A stretch of DNA of 64,000 nucleotides from Bin87 sp965204905 (GTDB lineage: Bacteria > Chloroflexota > Dehalococcoidia > Lucifugimonadales > UBA3495): positions 2,542,001 through 2,606,000 of the forward strand of contig OZ242042.1 of the NCBI GenBank assembly GCA_965204905.1, given 5' to 3'. Positions 49,414 through 61,000 of the stretch are shown in pieces; positions within the stretch are counted from its first letter, which is position 1, and each line of letters starts with the position of its first letter. The notes below the pieces were generated by a model. That model was not told the DNA's origin. It did not search any database and saw nothing but the letters and a program-made list of their open reading frames with translations. Made by a program: the position numbers and the translations under genes.

Positions 49414-50700
49414 TCAGCACTCGGGTTGCGGCGCGACGGAGCGGGCCTGCTGGGCGGCCCGCAAGTAATCATTGAGCAGCCGGGGAATCAGGAACCTCTG
49501 GCGTACCCGGTCCCTGGCGTTGCGGCCGATTTTGGCGCATAGCTCATCGTCGGCCAGCAGTTGGGCCATGCGCTCTCCGGCTTGCGTGGCATTGTCAACC
49601 AGGTAGCCGGACTCGCCGTCAACGATCTGTAGGCGAATGCCGCCGACGTTGCCGCCGATCATCGGTTTACTCTTCCACATACCTTCGGAGACCGTCAACC
49701 CAAACCCCTCGCGGGTGGACTTTTGCACCAGAACCCGCGAGTGGGTTTGTAGCGCGTTGACGATTTCATCGTTGGTGGCCGGCAGGTCGTTCGGGAAGAA
49801 GAACATGTGGATGTCAGGGTCGTTGTCCGCGTGTTCGGTCACCGACCGTAGAACCTGCTCACCCTCGGGGTCATCGTTGGCCTGGCTCAACCCCAGCAGC
49901 GCCAGTTGGAGGTCGGGGTGCGACCGCTTCGCCAGCCGGTAAGCGTCAATCACCCCCCACGGGTCTTTCCAGAAGTCGAACCTCGATACCTGAGTTACCA
50001 AGGGGCGGGAAACGTCGATGCCAAGGGCTTTGGCAATGGCCGCCGCCCGGTTTCGGGGCATCTCGCAATTCTTGGGCGCGAACGGGTCGATGGCCGGCGG
50101 AGCGACGAAGATACCGAGATCGCCTGGCGCGTCCCGGGGCACGTAGTCTTCCAGGGAGCAAATGAGCAGATCGTAGGCTCTGGTCAAGGGCAACAGCCGT
50201 TCCATCAGCCAGGGGTTGGGATCGGTCAGGTCGATATGCACCACCCACAACTTCGTGCGCCCTATTGAGCGGTCCAGCAGACGGCCCAGCGGGAGTAGCT
50301 GGGGATCGTGGCAAAACCAGACCTCTGCCGACAAACCGGCTGCATCGACGTCGGCGGCTATATCGTCCAAGCATCCGTAGTAGATGGCGAGTTCTTCGTC
50401 CGTCAGCTGCCCATTGGCTCCCTGGAGCATGTTGTGAATGCGCTTGGTGACGTCGAAGAAACGGGGGTCTTTGGGACTGATCACCGCCCGCTGCGTAGGG
50501 ATCCCAAGCGCGTTGCTGAGCGGCACCAACGAGTGAAGAATCTCAGCGACACCACCGCCATAGGCAGTGCTGTTGATGTGGATTACTTTGCTGTCTCGAA
50601 ACCGGTCGGCAACCGCAGTGAGTTCGGCAGCCGTTTCGGGTGGAAGCAATTTGAGGTAGTGGTCCGCGTCTGTGGTCGGATACTCAATTATGTCAATCAA
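49414..50700 (-). CDS. GT4 glycosyltransferase, trehalose synthase (TreT)-like
   Basis: This GT-B enzyme resembles trehalose glycosyltransferring synthase, which joins NDP-glucose and glucose. Motifs are VIHINSTAYGGGVAEILHSLVPL at the N-terminal domain, LWVVHIDLTDPN, VTQVSRFDFWKDPWGVIDAYRLAK and the donor-site STREGFGLTVSEGMWKSKPMIGG. The start is uncertain. The frame reaches a TTG at 50733, but that codon has no ribosome-binding site; the TTG at 50700 lies 11 nt after GGAGG and fits where family members begin, giving 428 residues, so it is used here. Trehalose synthesis would suit osmoprotection, but other acceptor sugars are possible. Confidence 0.82.
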   Translation of the reverse strand: MIDIIEYPTTDADHYLKLLPPETAAELTAVADRFRDSKVIHINSTAYGGGVAEILHSLVPLSNALGIPTQRAVISPKDPRFFDVTKRIHNMLQGANGQLTDEELAIYYGCLDDIAADVDAAGLSAEVWFCHDPQLLPLGRLLDRSIGRTKLWVVHIDLTDPNPWLMERLLPLTRAYDLLICSLEDYVPRDAPGDLGIFVAPPAIDPFAPKNCEMPRNRAAAIAKALGIDVSRPLVTQVSRFDFWKDPWGVIDAYRLAKRSHPDLQLALLGLSQANDDPEGEQVLRSVTEHADNDPDIHMFFFPNDLPATNDEIVNALQTHSRVLVQKSTREGFGLTVSEGMWKSKPMIGGNVGGIRLQIVDGESGYLVDNATQAGERMAQLLADDELCAKIGRNARDRVRQRFLIPRLLNDYLRAAQQARSVAPQPEC

Positions 50701-50850
50701 TCCTCGCCATGCCTCCGTTGACGAATAGGGCAAGGAATATAGTAAAGCGATTCGGCCCGCGTGTACACGGGTATTGCAAACCGATTTGGCAGGATCAGAG
50801 AACTCTCAATATCCCTATCACCGCATACAACCCGTCGCACGACCGCGCTG

Positions 50851-52710
<1,860 letters not shown>

Positions 52711-52716
52711 GAGATA

Positions 52717-53859
52717 CTAGCCACCGTCGGGATCATCGCTGCGCACGGTCAGAGTCGCATCGACGCGGCCCGCGCCGGCTTCGCGCTGAACGGTCGGCAC
52801 GCGGTAAGGGGCTGAGGTGAGCGGAGGCCCACTCCAGTCGTCGCAGTCCAGGACCGACGACTCCTGCGGCACATCGTGGGTGGCAACCGGCACAGCCGCC
52901 GCAATTTCCATGATCGCGGACGCCAACGCCGTCGGATCGTGCCGCACGAACACGCCCGGCGCCAGCAGCGGACGCTGCACGATACGTCCCACCATCGTCA
53001 GCGATTCCGCTTCATCGAGGAGCACGGGATGCTGGGCTTCCGCGGCATACCGGGCCACCAGACGCGATGAGATCGGCGTGTTATTGAACAGCAGGAAATC
53101 CAGGGGTTGGCGCGTACCCAAGTATTCGGTGAGCAGCGCGAGGAAATTGGAGGTACGGAATCCGGCACTCTCATTTGGCTTGGTCATCAAGTTGCAGACG
53201 TGGATTTTGACCGCCCGAGACTCCTTAATGGCCTCAGCCACGTCTTCAACCAGGAGATTGGGCAACACGCTGGTGTAGATGTCTCCCGGGCCCAGCACGA
53301 TGGCATCGGCCTGGGCGATGGCATCAAGCACGGGCGGGTAAGCGTATGCCTTGGGGTCCAGGTAGATGTAGTCGATGGCCAGGTCCAGGTTGTCGCGGCG
53401 GGAATCGATAGTAGATTCGCCGACCAGCTCCGAACCATCCTCCAGCCGCGCACACAGCGCGGCCTTGGTGAGCGTCACCGGCAGCACCGTACCCCTGATT
53501 CCAAGAATGCGGCCAGCCTGTTCTATCGCAGTGATCGTGTCGCCGGTAACTTCGGTCAGCGCCGCCAGCAGCAGGTTCCCGAAGTTATGCCCGTTCAGAC
53601 CTTCGCCGGCCGAGAATCGGTAATCGAAAAGCCGCTGCATCAAACCGGAGGTGGCTTCGTCGCCGGCTAGCGCCATCAGGCACCGCCGCAGATCGCCAGG
53701 CGGCAGATGACCCAGTTCTTCGCGGAGGCGACCGCTGCTTCCGCCGCTGTCGGTCATGGCGACGACAGCCGTCAGGTTACAATCCAGCGTGCGCAATCCG
53801 CTTAGCGTGGTGTGATTGCCGGTACCACCACCGACTACAATAATGTTCTTCTTTGGCAT
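52717..53859 (-). CDS. yvcK: YvcK/CofD-family UDP-sugar-binding regulator
   Basis: This 380-residue protein begins MPKKNIIVVGGGTGNHTTLSGLR and continues AVVAMTDSGGSSGRLREELGHLPPGDLRRCLMALA, the YvcK signature. YvcK binds UDP-GlcNAc and is needed for gluconeogenic growth and cell-wall homeostasis in other bacteria, so its place directly before glmS makes functional sense. The Rossmann-like core is CofD-related (2-phospho-L-lactate transferase of F420 synthesis); the sequence fits YvcK better than CofD because of the GGSSGRLR region and the glmS neighbour, but CofD should be excluded by alignment. Confidence 0.88.
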   Translation of the reverse strand: MPKKNIIVVGGGTGNHTTLSGLRTLDCNLTAVVAMTDSGGSSGRLREELGHLPPGDLRRCLMALAGDEATSGLMQRLFDYRFSAGEGLNGHNFGNLLLAALTEVTGDTITAIEQAGRILGIRGTVLPVTLTKAALCARLEDGSELVGESTIDSRRDNLDLAIDYIYLDPKAYAYPPVLDAIAQADAIVLGPGDIYTSVLPNLLVEDVAEAIKESRAVKIHVCNLMTKPNESAGFRTSNFLALLTEYLGTRQPLDFLLFNNTPISSRLVARYAAEAQHPVLLDEAESLTMVGRIVQRPLLAPGVFVRHDPTALASAIMEIAAAVPVATHDVPQESSVLDCDDWSGPPLTSAPYRVPTVQREAGAGRVDATLTVRSDDPDGG

Positions 53860-53984
53860 TGGTCAAGGGCAGGATCCAGACCTCACGACCCGGGACACTT
53901 TGTACGCACTTTCGCCTTCAAAAACGAGCCGGTGGAACCCTCACGCAGTATATGGACAACGTGGGAATGGTGTCAAATTGACAG

Positions 53985-55010
53985 CTATTCCTCATCACCG
54001 TACCGGCTCTCAAAATAGGGTATGACGCTGTCGCCCATCTGCTCCACTACGCGCATGGCCATGCGGGCGTCCATGCCCGGGTACCAGATGCGGAACATGA
54101 AATGGTTGGCCCCAACGCGGCGGTGATGATCCTCGATTTGCTGAATCACTTCCTCGCTGCTGCCCAGGATGAAACGGTCGCGCGCCAACTCTTCAAACGG
54201 AATCCGAAAGTCCTCTTCGCCGGGCAGGGCTTTGTCTTGTCCCCAGTCCGCGTAAGCCTGGTACTTGGCCTCCATGTAGGGTTGGGCGTTGCGGACCGCT
54301 TCCTCGTGGGTGTGGGCGATGTGCATCTCCTTGATGATGGGCATTTCGGCGGGCATTTCCTTGCCGCCGGCCTCTAAACCATCTTTGTAAATGGCCGTCT
54401 GCCTTTCCAGGGTTTCCAGGGTGGCGTGCGGGTTTACGAACCAGGGCAAGCCCAACTCGCCGGCTCGGCGCACGACTGTATCGAAATTCGCAGCTACCCA
54501 TACCGGAGGATGTGGCTTCTGAACCGGGCGAATGGCGCAGGTCGCGTTGTCCAGGTTGAAGTGTCGCCCATGGAACGTGACTTCCTCTTCGGTCCACAGC
54601 CGTTGCACCAGCTCCAGCGATTCCAGGAACCGGCCGACCCGGTGGCGTCGCTCCACGTTGAACGCCTGGTACTCAATGTCACGGTAGCCCAGGCCGACGC
54701 CCAAAACCACGCGGCCATCGCTGATCACGTCCAGCGTCGCCACGGTCTCCGCCACGTCCGCCGGCGAGTACAAGGGCAGTAGCAGGATGGACAGCACCAG
54801 CTTCATGTCGCCCGAATCGGCGGCCAGCCGCGCCAGCAGGGGGATACTTTGCAAGTTCTGATAGGGCGGCGACAGGAAATGCTGTCCGCACGCTATCGAA
54901 CTGAACCCCGCATCCCTCGCCAGGCGTGTGAGTTCGACCGTTTCCTGGAACCGCTGGGTAGCGGAATCGGTGGACGGGTGTTGAGGCATTGCCATGATGC
55001 CGAATTTCAT
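53985..55010 (-). CDS. LLM-class flavin-dependent oxidoreductase
   Basis: This 341-residue luciferase-like monooxygenase starts MKFGIMAMPQHP and has ARDAGFSSIACGQHFLSPPYQ, LYSPADVAETVATLDVISDGRVVLGVGLGYRDIEYQAF and VWVAANFDTVVRRAGELGLPWF. It is of the alkanal/limonene monooxygenase type rather than the F420 reductase type, though the cofactor cannot be decided by eye. The ATG at 55010 follows GGAG by 8 nt. A promoter with an exact TATAAT lies upstream (55103-55131). It is divergent from the aminotransferase gene. Confidence 0.87.
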   Translation of the reverse strand: MKFGIMAMPQHPSTDSATQRFQETVELTRLARDAGFSSIACGQHFLSPPYQNLQSIPLLARLAADSGDMKLVLSILLLPLYSPADVAETVATLDVISDGRVVLGVGLGYRDIEYQAFNVERRHRVGRFLESLELVQRLWTEEEVTFHGRHFNLDNATCAIRPVQKPHPPVWVAANFDTVVRRAGELGLPWFVNPHATLETLERQTAIYKDGLEAGGKEMPAEMPIIKEMHIAHTHEEAVRNAQPYMEAKYQAYADWGQDKALPGEEDFRIPFEELARDRFILGSSEEVIQQIEDHHRRVGANHFMFRIWYPGMDARMAMRVVEQMGDSVIPYFESRYGDEE

Positions 55011-55102
55011 CGTTGACGCTCCATTTAGGGCACACAGGTTATGTCTCTGACAGACATTGCTTTGAGTTTCAAGAAGGGACCTGGTCGATTGTTCGATCAC
55101 GG

Positions 55103-55131
55103 ATTATATCCGCGCACTCAGTTAGCGGCAA
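55103..55131 (-). promoter_or_regulatory. Candidate sigma-70-type promoter of the LLM gene
   Basis: On the minus strand TTGCCG (55126-55131) and an exact TATAAT (55103-55108) are 17 bp apart, about 95 nt before the LLM start codon. The leader is long enough to hold regulatory sites. Confidence 0.55.
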
Positions 55132-55211
55132 TCGAGCCTATCCGTAACGTGCCGGCGGTGTTAGGATGCGCAAGGTTTCGCACGCATCCAACAGCACGGA
55201 GGCTCAACCTC

Positions 55212-56417
55212 ATGCCAGGGCAAGACTTGGACTATTCGACGCTCTTCAACCGGGATCTCCCACCCCCGGCGGCGGCGTGGGAAGGCCACCCCAAGTACAA
55301 CTTCATCGGCGGCCACAGCGACCCTGACATGGTTCCCATGGAGGGCTTCATCGAGTCCGCTGGCCGGGTATTCCGCGGCGACCCGAGGAACATCTCAATG
55401 TACAACTTCGACGGCGGGCCGCAGGGCATCATCCCGCTGCGCCAGTTCGTAGTTGACAAGCTGGCCGAGCATCGCGGCGTCAACGTAACGACGGACGAAG
55501 TTCTGATCACTTCCGGGTCGGGCCTTGCCATCGAGCTGATTAACGAGGTCCTGCTGGAGGAGGGCGACACCGCCATCGTCGAGGCGTTCAGCTTCTCGGG
55601 CGCTCTGGGCAACCTGAGGCGCCGGAAAGTCAACATGGTAGGAATCGACGTTGACTATGACGGCATGCGCATGGATCACCTGGCCAATGCGCTGGAAGAA
55701 TTGCGCGTGCGGGGAGTGCGCCCCAAGTACATCTACACTATCCCCACGCTTCAGAACCCCACCGGCACCGTTATGTCCATGGAGCGGCGACACCGGATGC
55801 TGGAACTCAGCGAAGAATACGGCGTCCCCATTTTCGAGGACGAGTGCTACGCCGACCTCATATTCGAGGGCGAATACGAGAACGCCATCCGGTCCCTGGA
55901 TGACACCAACCGGGTGCTGCACATCGGGTCCTTCTCCAAGACGCTGGGACCGGGCACTCGGCTGGGCTATGTCGTGGCTTCATGGGGCGTGATGAGCCGC
56001 CTGCTCTCCCGCAAAAACGACGCCGGCACGGGCGTGATGGACCAGATGATTGTGGGTGATTATTTCAACCACCGCTACGAGGACCACATCCTGGAGATGC
56101 GGTCTTCCTTGAAGCGCAAATGCGACGCCCTTAGCAGCGCGCTCCGAGAGTCATTCGGCCCCAGCATCGAGTTTGAAACGCCCAGGGGCGGGATGTACCT
56201 GTGGGTGAAGCTCCCCGACGGCGTTGATTCCCGCCAACTGGCAGGGCCGGCACTCAGCGAGGGGGTCGCGTTCAATCCGGGACCCGACTGGTCGGCAGAC
56301 CCCGACGCAGCGGCCAGTTACATCCGACTTTGCTTCGCCCTACCCTCGGAAGAAGAGATATGGGAAGGGATTGGCAAATTGGCGGAAGTGTTCCGCAGAG
56401 AAGGCGCCGTTTCCTGA
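55212..56417 (+). CDS. PLP-dependent aminotransferase (class I/II, LysN/MocR-type domain)
   Basis: This 401-residue fold-type I aminotransferase resembles 2-aminoadipate transaminase and the catalytic half of MocR regulators, without their DNA-binding domain. Visible motifs are SGSGLAIELINEVLLEEGDT, YTIPTLQNPTGTVMSMERR, FEDECYADLIFEGE and the PLP lysine K243 in GSFSKTLGPGTRLGYV, with the carboxylate-binding YIRLCFALP near the end. The ATG at 55212 has GGAGG 9 nt upstream; the frame's 57-codon extension toward the LLM promoter is rejected. The amino donor is unknown. Confidence 0.9.
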   Translation: MPGQDLDYSTLFNRDLPPPAAAWEGHPKYNFIGGHSDPDMVPMEGFIESAGRVFRGDPRNISMYNFDGGPQGIIPLRQFVVDKLAEHRGVNVTTDEVLITSGSGLAIELINEVLLEEGDTAIVEAFSFSGALGNLRRRKVNMVGIDVDYDGMRMDHLANALEELRVRGVRPKYIYTIPTLQNPTGTVMSMERRHRMLELSEEYGVPIFEDECYADLIFEGEYENAIRSLDDTNRVLHIGSFSKTLGPGTRLGYVVASWGVMSRLLSRKNDAGTGVMDQMIVGDYFNHRYEDHILEMRSSLKRKCDALSSALRESFGPSIEFETPRGGMYLWVKLPDGVDSRQLAGPALSEGVAFNPGPDWSADPDAAASYIRLCFALPSEEEIWEGIGKLAEVFRREGAVS

Positions 56418-56694
56418 TCTCGTTTGCGAGAAACATGTACGTGTGGTACAGTTATGTCAGTATAACAACACCGTACCGCACCATAATGCTTTTTATGTAA
56501 GCATATAGCCCGAGGTTGGATTATACATTTCTCAGGTGGGCGACACTGACCCTCTCGCCTGAATTTCCGCCGATACCGTGGCGGCCCTATCACCCCATTT
56601 CGATGCATCGCGCCTCGTGGGGTGACTCCATAAGTTTATTGCTGCGGCTCGGGGCGAGCCGATACTCCGCTTGGCACAGGCCATCGAAATAACC

Positions 56695-57072
56695 ATGTCA
56701 CGCTACTTCATCATTCCATTGATCCTGGCCGGAATAGTCGGATTGGTCATAGCTGGTGTGGTGGGATATGGGTGGGCCAACGCCAATTTCAACGATGACG
56801 CTCGCCACAACGGCCGCCACTGCCTCAATTACTGGACGGGGCAACACACGGAGTTGCGAAACAGAATGCGCGACCACGTTGAAGACCCGCAGTTATTTGA
56901 CGTTATCCGAACCACTGTCCATGAAGCAGGCTCATACGGAGAAACTGACCACTACGTGACCATGGATGTGCGGTACAGCCATGACCATTTCTACTATCAC
57001 ATCTTGAAGGGAGAGGGTTGGATTGACCACGAAACCTGTGAAGTAGCAGTGATCAGTTTTCGGGAGCAGTAA
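56695..57072 (+). CDS. Small membrane-anchored hypothetical protein
   Basis: This 125-residue protein starts with one hydrophobic helix (YFIIPLILAGIVGLVIAGVVGYGWA) acting as a signal anchor, followed by a polar domain rich in His, Asp and Tyr with two cysteines (RHCLNYW and ETCEVAV). No family was recognised. An in-frame TTG at 56671 is an alternative start; neither has a clear ribosome-binding site, and a 7-bp hairpin (56645-56661) lies just upstream. The 277 bp before it show no other gene, only a weak hairpin after the aminotransferase (56486-56504). Confidence 0.5.
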   Translation: MSRYFIIPLILAGIVGLVIAGVVGYGWANANFNDDARHNGRHCLNYWTGQHTELRNRMRDHVEDPQLFDVIRTTVHEAGSYGETDHYVTMDVRYSHDHFYYHILKGEGWIDHETCEVAVISFREQ

Positions 57073-57098
57073 CCGCCGGCGATCTGAGGATCAATCAC

Positions 57099-58112
57099 TC
57101 AGTCGTACAAGTGACACGCCGTGGCGTGGCCGGTCCGGTACTCGCGCAATACGGGCGTGTCGGTCGCGCAGCGCTCCATGACGAATGGGCAACGAGGGTG
57201 GAACGCGCAGCCTCCGGGTGGATCCAGTGGAGATGGGACCTCGCCCGTGAGCACGATTTCCTCACGCTGTTGCCGGGGATGAGCCGGTAGGGATGCGGAA
57301 ATCAGCGCTTTCGTGTAAGGGTGCTGCGGATCCGTGAACAGCTCAATGGGCGGGGCCTCTTCTACTATCTTGCCCAGGTACATCACGCCTACCATGTGGC
57401 TCATGTACCGCACCGTCGCCAGGTTGTGCGCAATCAGCAGATAGCTGAGTTCGTAGCTGGACTGCAATTCCTTCAGCAGGTTCAGAATCTGCGCGCGAAT
57501 CGACACGTCCAGCGCGGATACCGGCTCGTCCAGCACGATCAGTTTCGGCCGGGTGGAAAGCGCTCTGGCGATGGCAATGCGCTGACGTTGGCCTCCGCTG
57601 AACTCATGGGGATACCGCTCGGCGTGGAACGGGTGCAGCCCAACCACCTGTAGCAATTCCTGCACCTGCGAGCGCACCGCAGTGCGGCTCAGCCGCTGGT
57701 GCGTGATCAACGGCTCGGAAATTATCTGGTCAACCCTCATCCGTGGGTTCAGCGAGCTCCAGGGATCCTGGAACACCGCCTGCACAGATGCCCGGAAGTT
57801 GCGCCGTTCGGCTCCCGAAAACTGGGCCATCGGCCGGCTGTCGAAATAGATGCTGCCGTCCGTCGGCTGGTCCGCCATCAGGAGCATGCGGCTGGTAGTG
57901 GTTTTTCCGCAGCCTGACTCGCCCACCAGACTGTAGGTCTGCCCCGGCATGATGTTGATGGAAATACCATCCACGGCCTTTACCGTGCCGGTGTGTCGCC
58001 TGAGCAAATTGCCACGGTAAACCGGGAAATGGCGTCGTATCCCCTCCAAGCGTACCAGCGGCCCCTCGCCGTTGACGCCCTCGGCTGCGGTTGGTGAAGC
58101 GACTGCGGCCAT
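57099..58112 (-). CDS. Peptide-type ABC ATPase (OppF family), second operon
   Basis: This 337-residue ATPase has Walker A GESGCGKT (64-71), signature FSGGQRQRIAIARAL, Walker B LIVLDEPVSALDVS and the C-terminal AFHPRCPFVMERC motif. GGAGG lies 10 nt before the ATG. It begins 1 bp after the OppD-type gene stop and is the last gene of the minus-strand operon. It differs clearly from the ATPase at 27752, so the two operons are not a recent copy of each other. Confidence 0.94.
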   Translation of the reverse strand: MAAVASPTAAEGVNGEGPLVRLEGIRRHFPVYRGNLLRRHTGTVKAVDGISINIMPGQTYSLVGESGCGKTTTSRMLLMADQPTDGSIYFDSRPMAQFSGAERRNFRASVQAVFQDPWSSLNPRMRVDQIISEPLITHQRLSRTAVRSQVQELLQVVGLHPFHAERYPHEFSGGQRQRIAIARALSTRPKLIVLDEPVSALDVSIRAQILNLLKELQSSYELSYLLIAHNLATVRYMSHMVGVMYLGKIVEEAPPIELFTDPQHPYTKALISASLPAHPRQQREEIVLTGEVPSPLDPPGGCAFHPRCPFVMERCATDTPVLREYRTGHATACHLYD

Positions 58113-58113
58113 G

Positions 58114-59079
58114 TTACTCCGACCTCCAGCAACGGGAAGTGTGTCTTGGCGCTACCGTAAACTCGTCGGGATATTCCTGGCACCGTTCCCAAACGTGAGG
58201 ACACCTCGGCGCGAACGAGCACCCTTCCGGCAGAGCGTCCAGCGACGGGGGTTGTCCCTCAATGGAGGGGAGAGTATCTACGTCAGTATCCAGGTCCGGC
58301 ACCGACTGGAGCAACGCTTCCGTGTACGGGTGCGCCGGGTGGTCAAACATGTCTTCAACGTCGGATTGCTCGACGATCCGGCCGGCGTACATCACTGCAA
58401 CCCGGTCGCACATTCGCGCTACAATCCCAAAGTCGTGGGTGATGAAGATGATGGCCGCGCCGGTTTGCTCCTGGATGTCTTTCAGCAAACGGAGGTATTG
58501 CAATTGGATGGTGGCGTCCAGAGACGTTGTCGGTTCGTCCGCGATCAGCAGGTTGGGCGCGCGTGAAATCGAAATTGCGCCTACCACCCGTTGCCGCATA
58601 CCGCCGCTCATCTGATGAGGGAAGTTGGTCAGCCTATCTTCGGGGGCGGGTATTCGCACGTTGGCCAGCAACTCCGCGGCTCGCTGCCGCAGCGACCGCT
58701 TCGGTTCATCGTATTCCAATTTGAGCGTTTCAACCAACTGGTCGCCCACCGTGAACACGGGGTTGAGAGAGGTCAACGGGTCCTGCATGACCATGCAGAT
58801 GCCTGACCCGCGAATCTCGCGCATTTCACCTCGGCTCTTTTCCAGAAGATTCTCGCCGAGATAGTTGATCGCTCCACCGACGATACGGCCCGGGTGCGGC
58901 ACCATGCCCAGGATCGACCACGCGGTCATGCTTTTGCCGGAACCCGATTCTCCGACAATGCCCAGCGTCTCACCCCGGCGCAACTCAAAGTTGATGCCGT
59001 CCACCGCTTTGACTACGCCGGTTCGGGTGAAGAAGTGGGTTTGCAGGTCTTCTACCTGCAGGATCACGTCGTTAGTCAT
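58114..59079 (-). CDS. Peptide-type ABC ATPase (OppD family), second operon
   Basis: This 321-residue ATPase has Walker A GESGSGKS (43-50), signature MSGGMRQRVVGAI, Walker B LLIADEPTTSLDATIQ and FITHDFGIVARMCDRVAVMYAGRIVEQ, with the C-terminal SFAPRCPHVWERC motif. The ATG at 59079 is preferred over a start nine codons earlier because the ABC domain begins there and AGGGG lies 5 nt upstream. It follows the permease gene by 82 bp and precedes OppF by 1 bp. Confidence 0.94.
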   Translation of the reverse strand: MTNDVILQVEDLQTHFFTRTGVVKAVDGINFELRRGETLGIVGESGSGKSMTAWSILGMVPHPGRIVGGAINYLGENLLEKSRGEMREIRGSGICMVMQDPLTSLNPVFTVGDQLVETLKLEYDEPKRSLRQRAAELLANVRIPAPEDRLTNFPHQMSGGMRQRVVGAISISRAPNLLIADEPTTSLDATIQLQYLRLLKDIQEQTGAAIIFITHDFGIVARMCDRVAVMYAGRIVEQSDVEDMFDHPAHPYTEALLQSVPDLDTDVDTLPSIEGQPPSLDALPEGCSFAPRCPHVWERCQEYPDEFTVAPRHTSRCWRSE

Positions 59080-59161
59080 GTAGCCCCTGATGCTCAGCGT
59101 CACCATGGGTGCCAGCGTGGCGCGTTCCCCAAGGCCGCTTTGGCCAAGCAGGGAACCTCGA

Positions 59162-60043
59162 CTACCCTGCCCTTCTCAGCTTGGGGTCCAGGTAATCGCG
59201 AAGCCAGTCCCCGAAGAAGTTGAACGCCAGCACAACCACCGTGATCGCCACTCCGGGGAACAGGGACAGCCACCAGACATCCAGGATAACTTCCTGTCCT
59301 TCGGCCACCATTATACCCCAAGCCGGCGCGCCCGGAGATAGTCCCAAGCCCAGAAAACTCAGCGCCGCTTCAAGCAGGATGATCTGCCCCACCATCAGGC
59401 TCGTGATCACCATCAGCGTATTGGCCACGTTGGGAAAGATGTGGCGCCAGAGGATCACCGGCGCTTTCACCCCCGTGATGCGCGCCAGCGTAACGAAGTC
59501 ATAGCCTTTGACCGTCAGCACGTCGCCGCGAATCATCCGGGCAAACCTCGCCCACACCGTCAGCAGCACCGCCAGGATGATGGCCGGCGGGCCGGGGTTC
59601 ATAATTACCACCACCACCAGCGCCAGCAGGATGGTCGGAAACCCCAGTGCGGCATCCGTTACCCGCATCAACACCGCATCTGCCCAGCCGCCCCAGTACC
59701 CCGACACCAGCCCGATGACCGTTCCGATGACGGCTCCCAGCGCCAACGCCGTCACGCTGATCTGCACCGTCGTGCGGGCTCCGTAGATCAGCCGGCTCAG
59801 CATGTCCCGGCCCAGCACGTCGGTCCCCAGCGGGTGCTCACGTGATTCAAATGGGGCCTGCTTGCTGGCAATAACGTTCAGGCTGGTCGGGTCGTGCGGG
59901 GCCAGCCAGTGCGCGAAAGCCGCGCAAACCAGCAAAATCAGCAGTACGGAGATCGGTATCCACGGCAAACGCTTTTCAGCCAGCCGCTCGCGCCAGTTCT
60001 GCTGTGGTTGGGCGTTCTCCAACACCAAATCGGAGGTTGCCAT
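59162..60043 (-). CDS. Peptide-type ABC permease (OppC family), second operon
   Basis: This 293-residue permease has the N-terminal helix WIPISVLLILLVCAAFAHWLA, the signature HPLGTDVLGRDMLSRLIYGARTTVQ, an EAA loop at DVLTVKGYDFVTLARITGVKAPVIL and the end WLRDYLDPKLRRAG. It lacks the 100-residue periplasmic insertion of the DppC proteins in the first operon. GGGAG lies 8 nt before the ATG. It is the partner of the OppB-type permease 21 bp upstream. Confidence 0.93.
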   Translation of the reverse strand: MATSDLVLENAQPQQNWRERLAEKRLPWIPISVLLILLVCAAFAHWLAPHDPTSLNVIASKQAPFESREHPLGTDVLGRDMLSRLIYGARTTVQISVTALALGAVIGTVIGLVSGYWGGWADAVLMRVTDAALGFPTILLALVVVVIMNPGPPAIILAVLLTVWARFARMIRGDVLTVKGYDFVTLARITGVKAPVILWRHIFPNVANTLMVITSLMVGQIILLEAALSFLGLGLSPGAPAWGIMVAEGQEVILDVWWLSLFPGVAITVVVLAFNFFGDWLRDYLDPKLRRAG

Positions 60044-60064
60044 TCAGTACGCTCCCGTTGTTCC

Positions 60065-60982
60065 TCAGTGCCGTATCCGGGGATCGGCGTACACGTAGAG
60101 GATGTCAACTATCAGCGCGGTCAGTATGTAGAAGAACGCCGACGCCATCACTGCGGCCTGCACTACGGGGAAGTTGCGCTGCAACACGCCGTCCAGCATC
60201 AAGCGACCCAAGCCGGGCCAGGCAAATACCTGCTCCACCACGATTGCCCCGTTGAGCAATCCCGCCAGGCTGATTCCGCTGAAGGTGAGTATGGGGATTA
60301 GCGCGTTCCGCAGCGCGTGCTTCCATACCACCATCCCGTCCTTCAACCCCTTGATCCGCGCAAACCGCACGTAGTCGCTGTCCAGCACTTCCAACATGCT
60401 AGACCGGCCCAACCGCATGATCCCGGCCATAATCGACCACGCCAGCACAAAGGAGGGAAGAATAAAGTTCTCCGGCCCCTCCCGACCGTAGGTAGGCAAC
60501 ACCTTCAGGATGGCCCCGAACAGCAGGATCAGCATGATGGCCACCCAAAATTGAGGCGCCGCCATGCCGAGCACGGCGAATAACTTGCCGCCCTTGTCGA
60601 AAATCGAGTCGCGTTTCACCGCCGACAGGATCCCCAACGGGACCCCTACTACGATCGCCAGCGCCATCCCTGCCATCGCCAGTTGCAGGGTAGCGGGCAG
60701 ACGCTCCAGCAGCAGGTCACGGGTGGGTCTCCGGTCCCGAATCGACAGGCCGAAGTCGCCCTGTACGGCTCCTCTCAGGAAAATGAGGTATTGCTCGGGC
60801 AGGGATTTATCCAAGCCGAGCTGTTTGCGCACCCGCTCATAGTCCGCTTTGCTCGACGCTTCAGGCGGAAGCAATACCAGTGCGGGATCGCCGGTCAAAC
60901 GAGTCGCCAGGAACACCAACAGGCTGATTACGAGCAGCGTGAAGATGCCCTGGACGATTCGTATTCCAATGAATTGCCACAT
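60065..60982 (-). CDS. Peptide-type ABC permease (OppB family), second operon
   Basis: This 305-residue permease begins MWQFIGIRIVQGIFTLLVISLLVFLATRLTGDPA and carries the EAA loop EVLDSDYVRFARIKGLKDGMV and the end VYADPRIRH. It begins 18 bp after the binding-protein stop; unlike in the first operon, no hairpin separates the two genes. No strong ribosome-binding site is seen. Confidence 0.93.
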   Translation of the reverse strand: MWQFIGIRIVQGIFTLLVISLLVFLATRLTGDPALVLLPPEASSKADYERVRKQLGLDKSLPEQYLIFLRGAVQGDFGLSIRDRRPTRDLLLERLPATLQLAMAGMALAIVVGVPLGILSAVKRDSIFDKGGKLFAVLGMAAPQFWVAIMLILLFGAILKVLPTYGREGPENFILPSFVLAWSIMAGIMRLGRSSMLEVLDSDYVRFARIKGLKDGMVVWKHALRNALIPILTFSGISLAGLLNGAIVVEQVFAWPGLGRLMLDGVLQRNFPVVQAAVMASAFFYILTALIVDILYVYADPRIRH

Positions 60983-61000
60983 GGACTGTTGACGCGGAGC

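Noticed and set aside
52717..53859. CofD (2-phospho-L-lactate transferase) for F420 synthesis
   Set aside because: The N-terminal GGGTGNHTTLSGL and GGSSGRLREELG blocks and the adjacent glmS fit YvcK better. CofD would be expected near other F420 genes.
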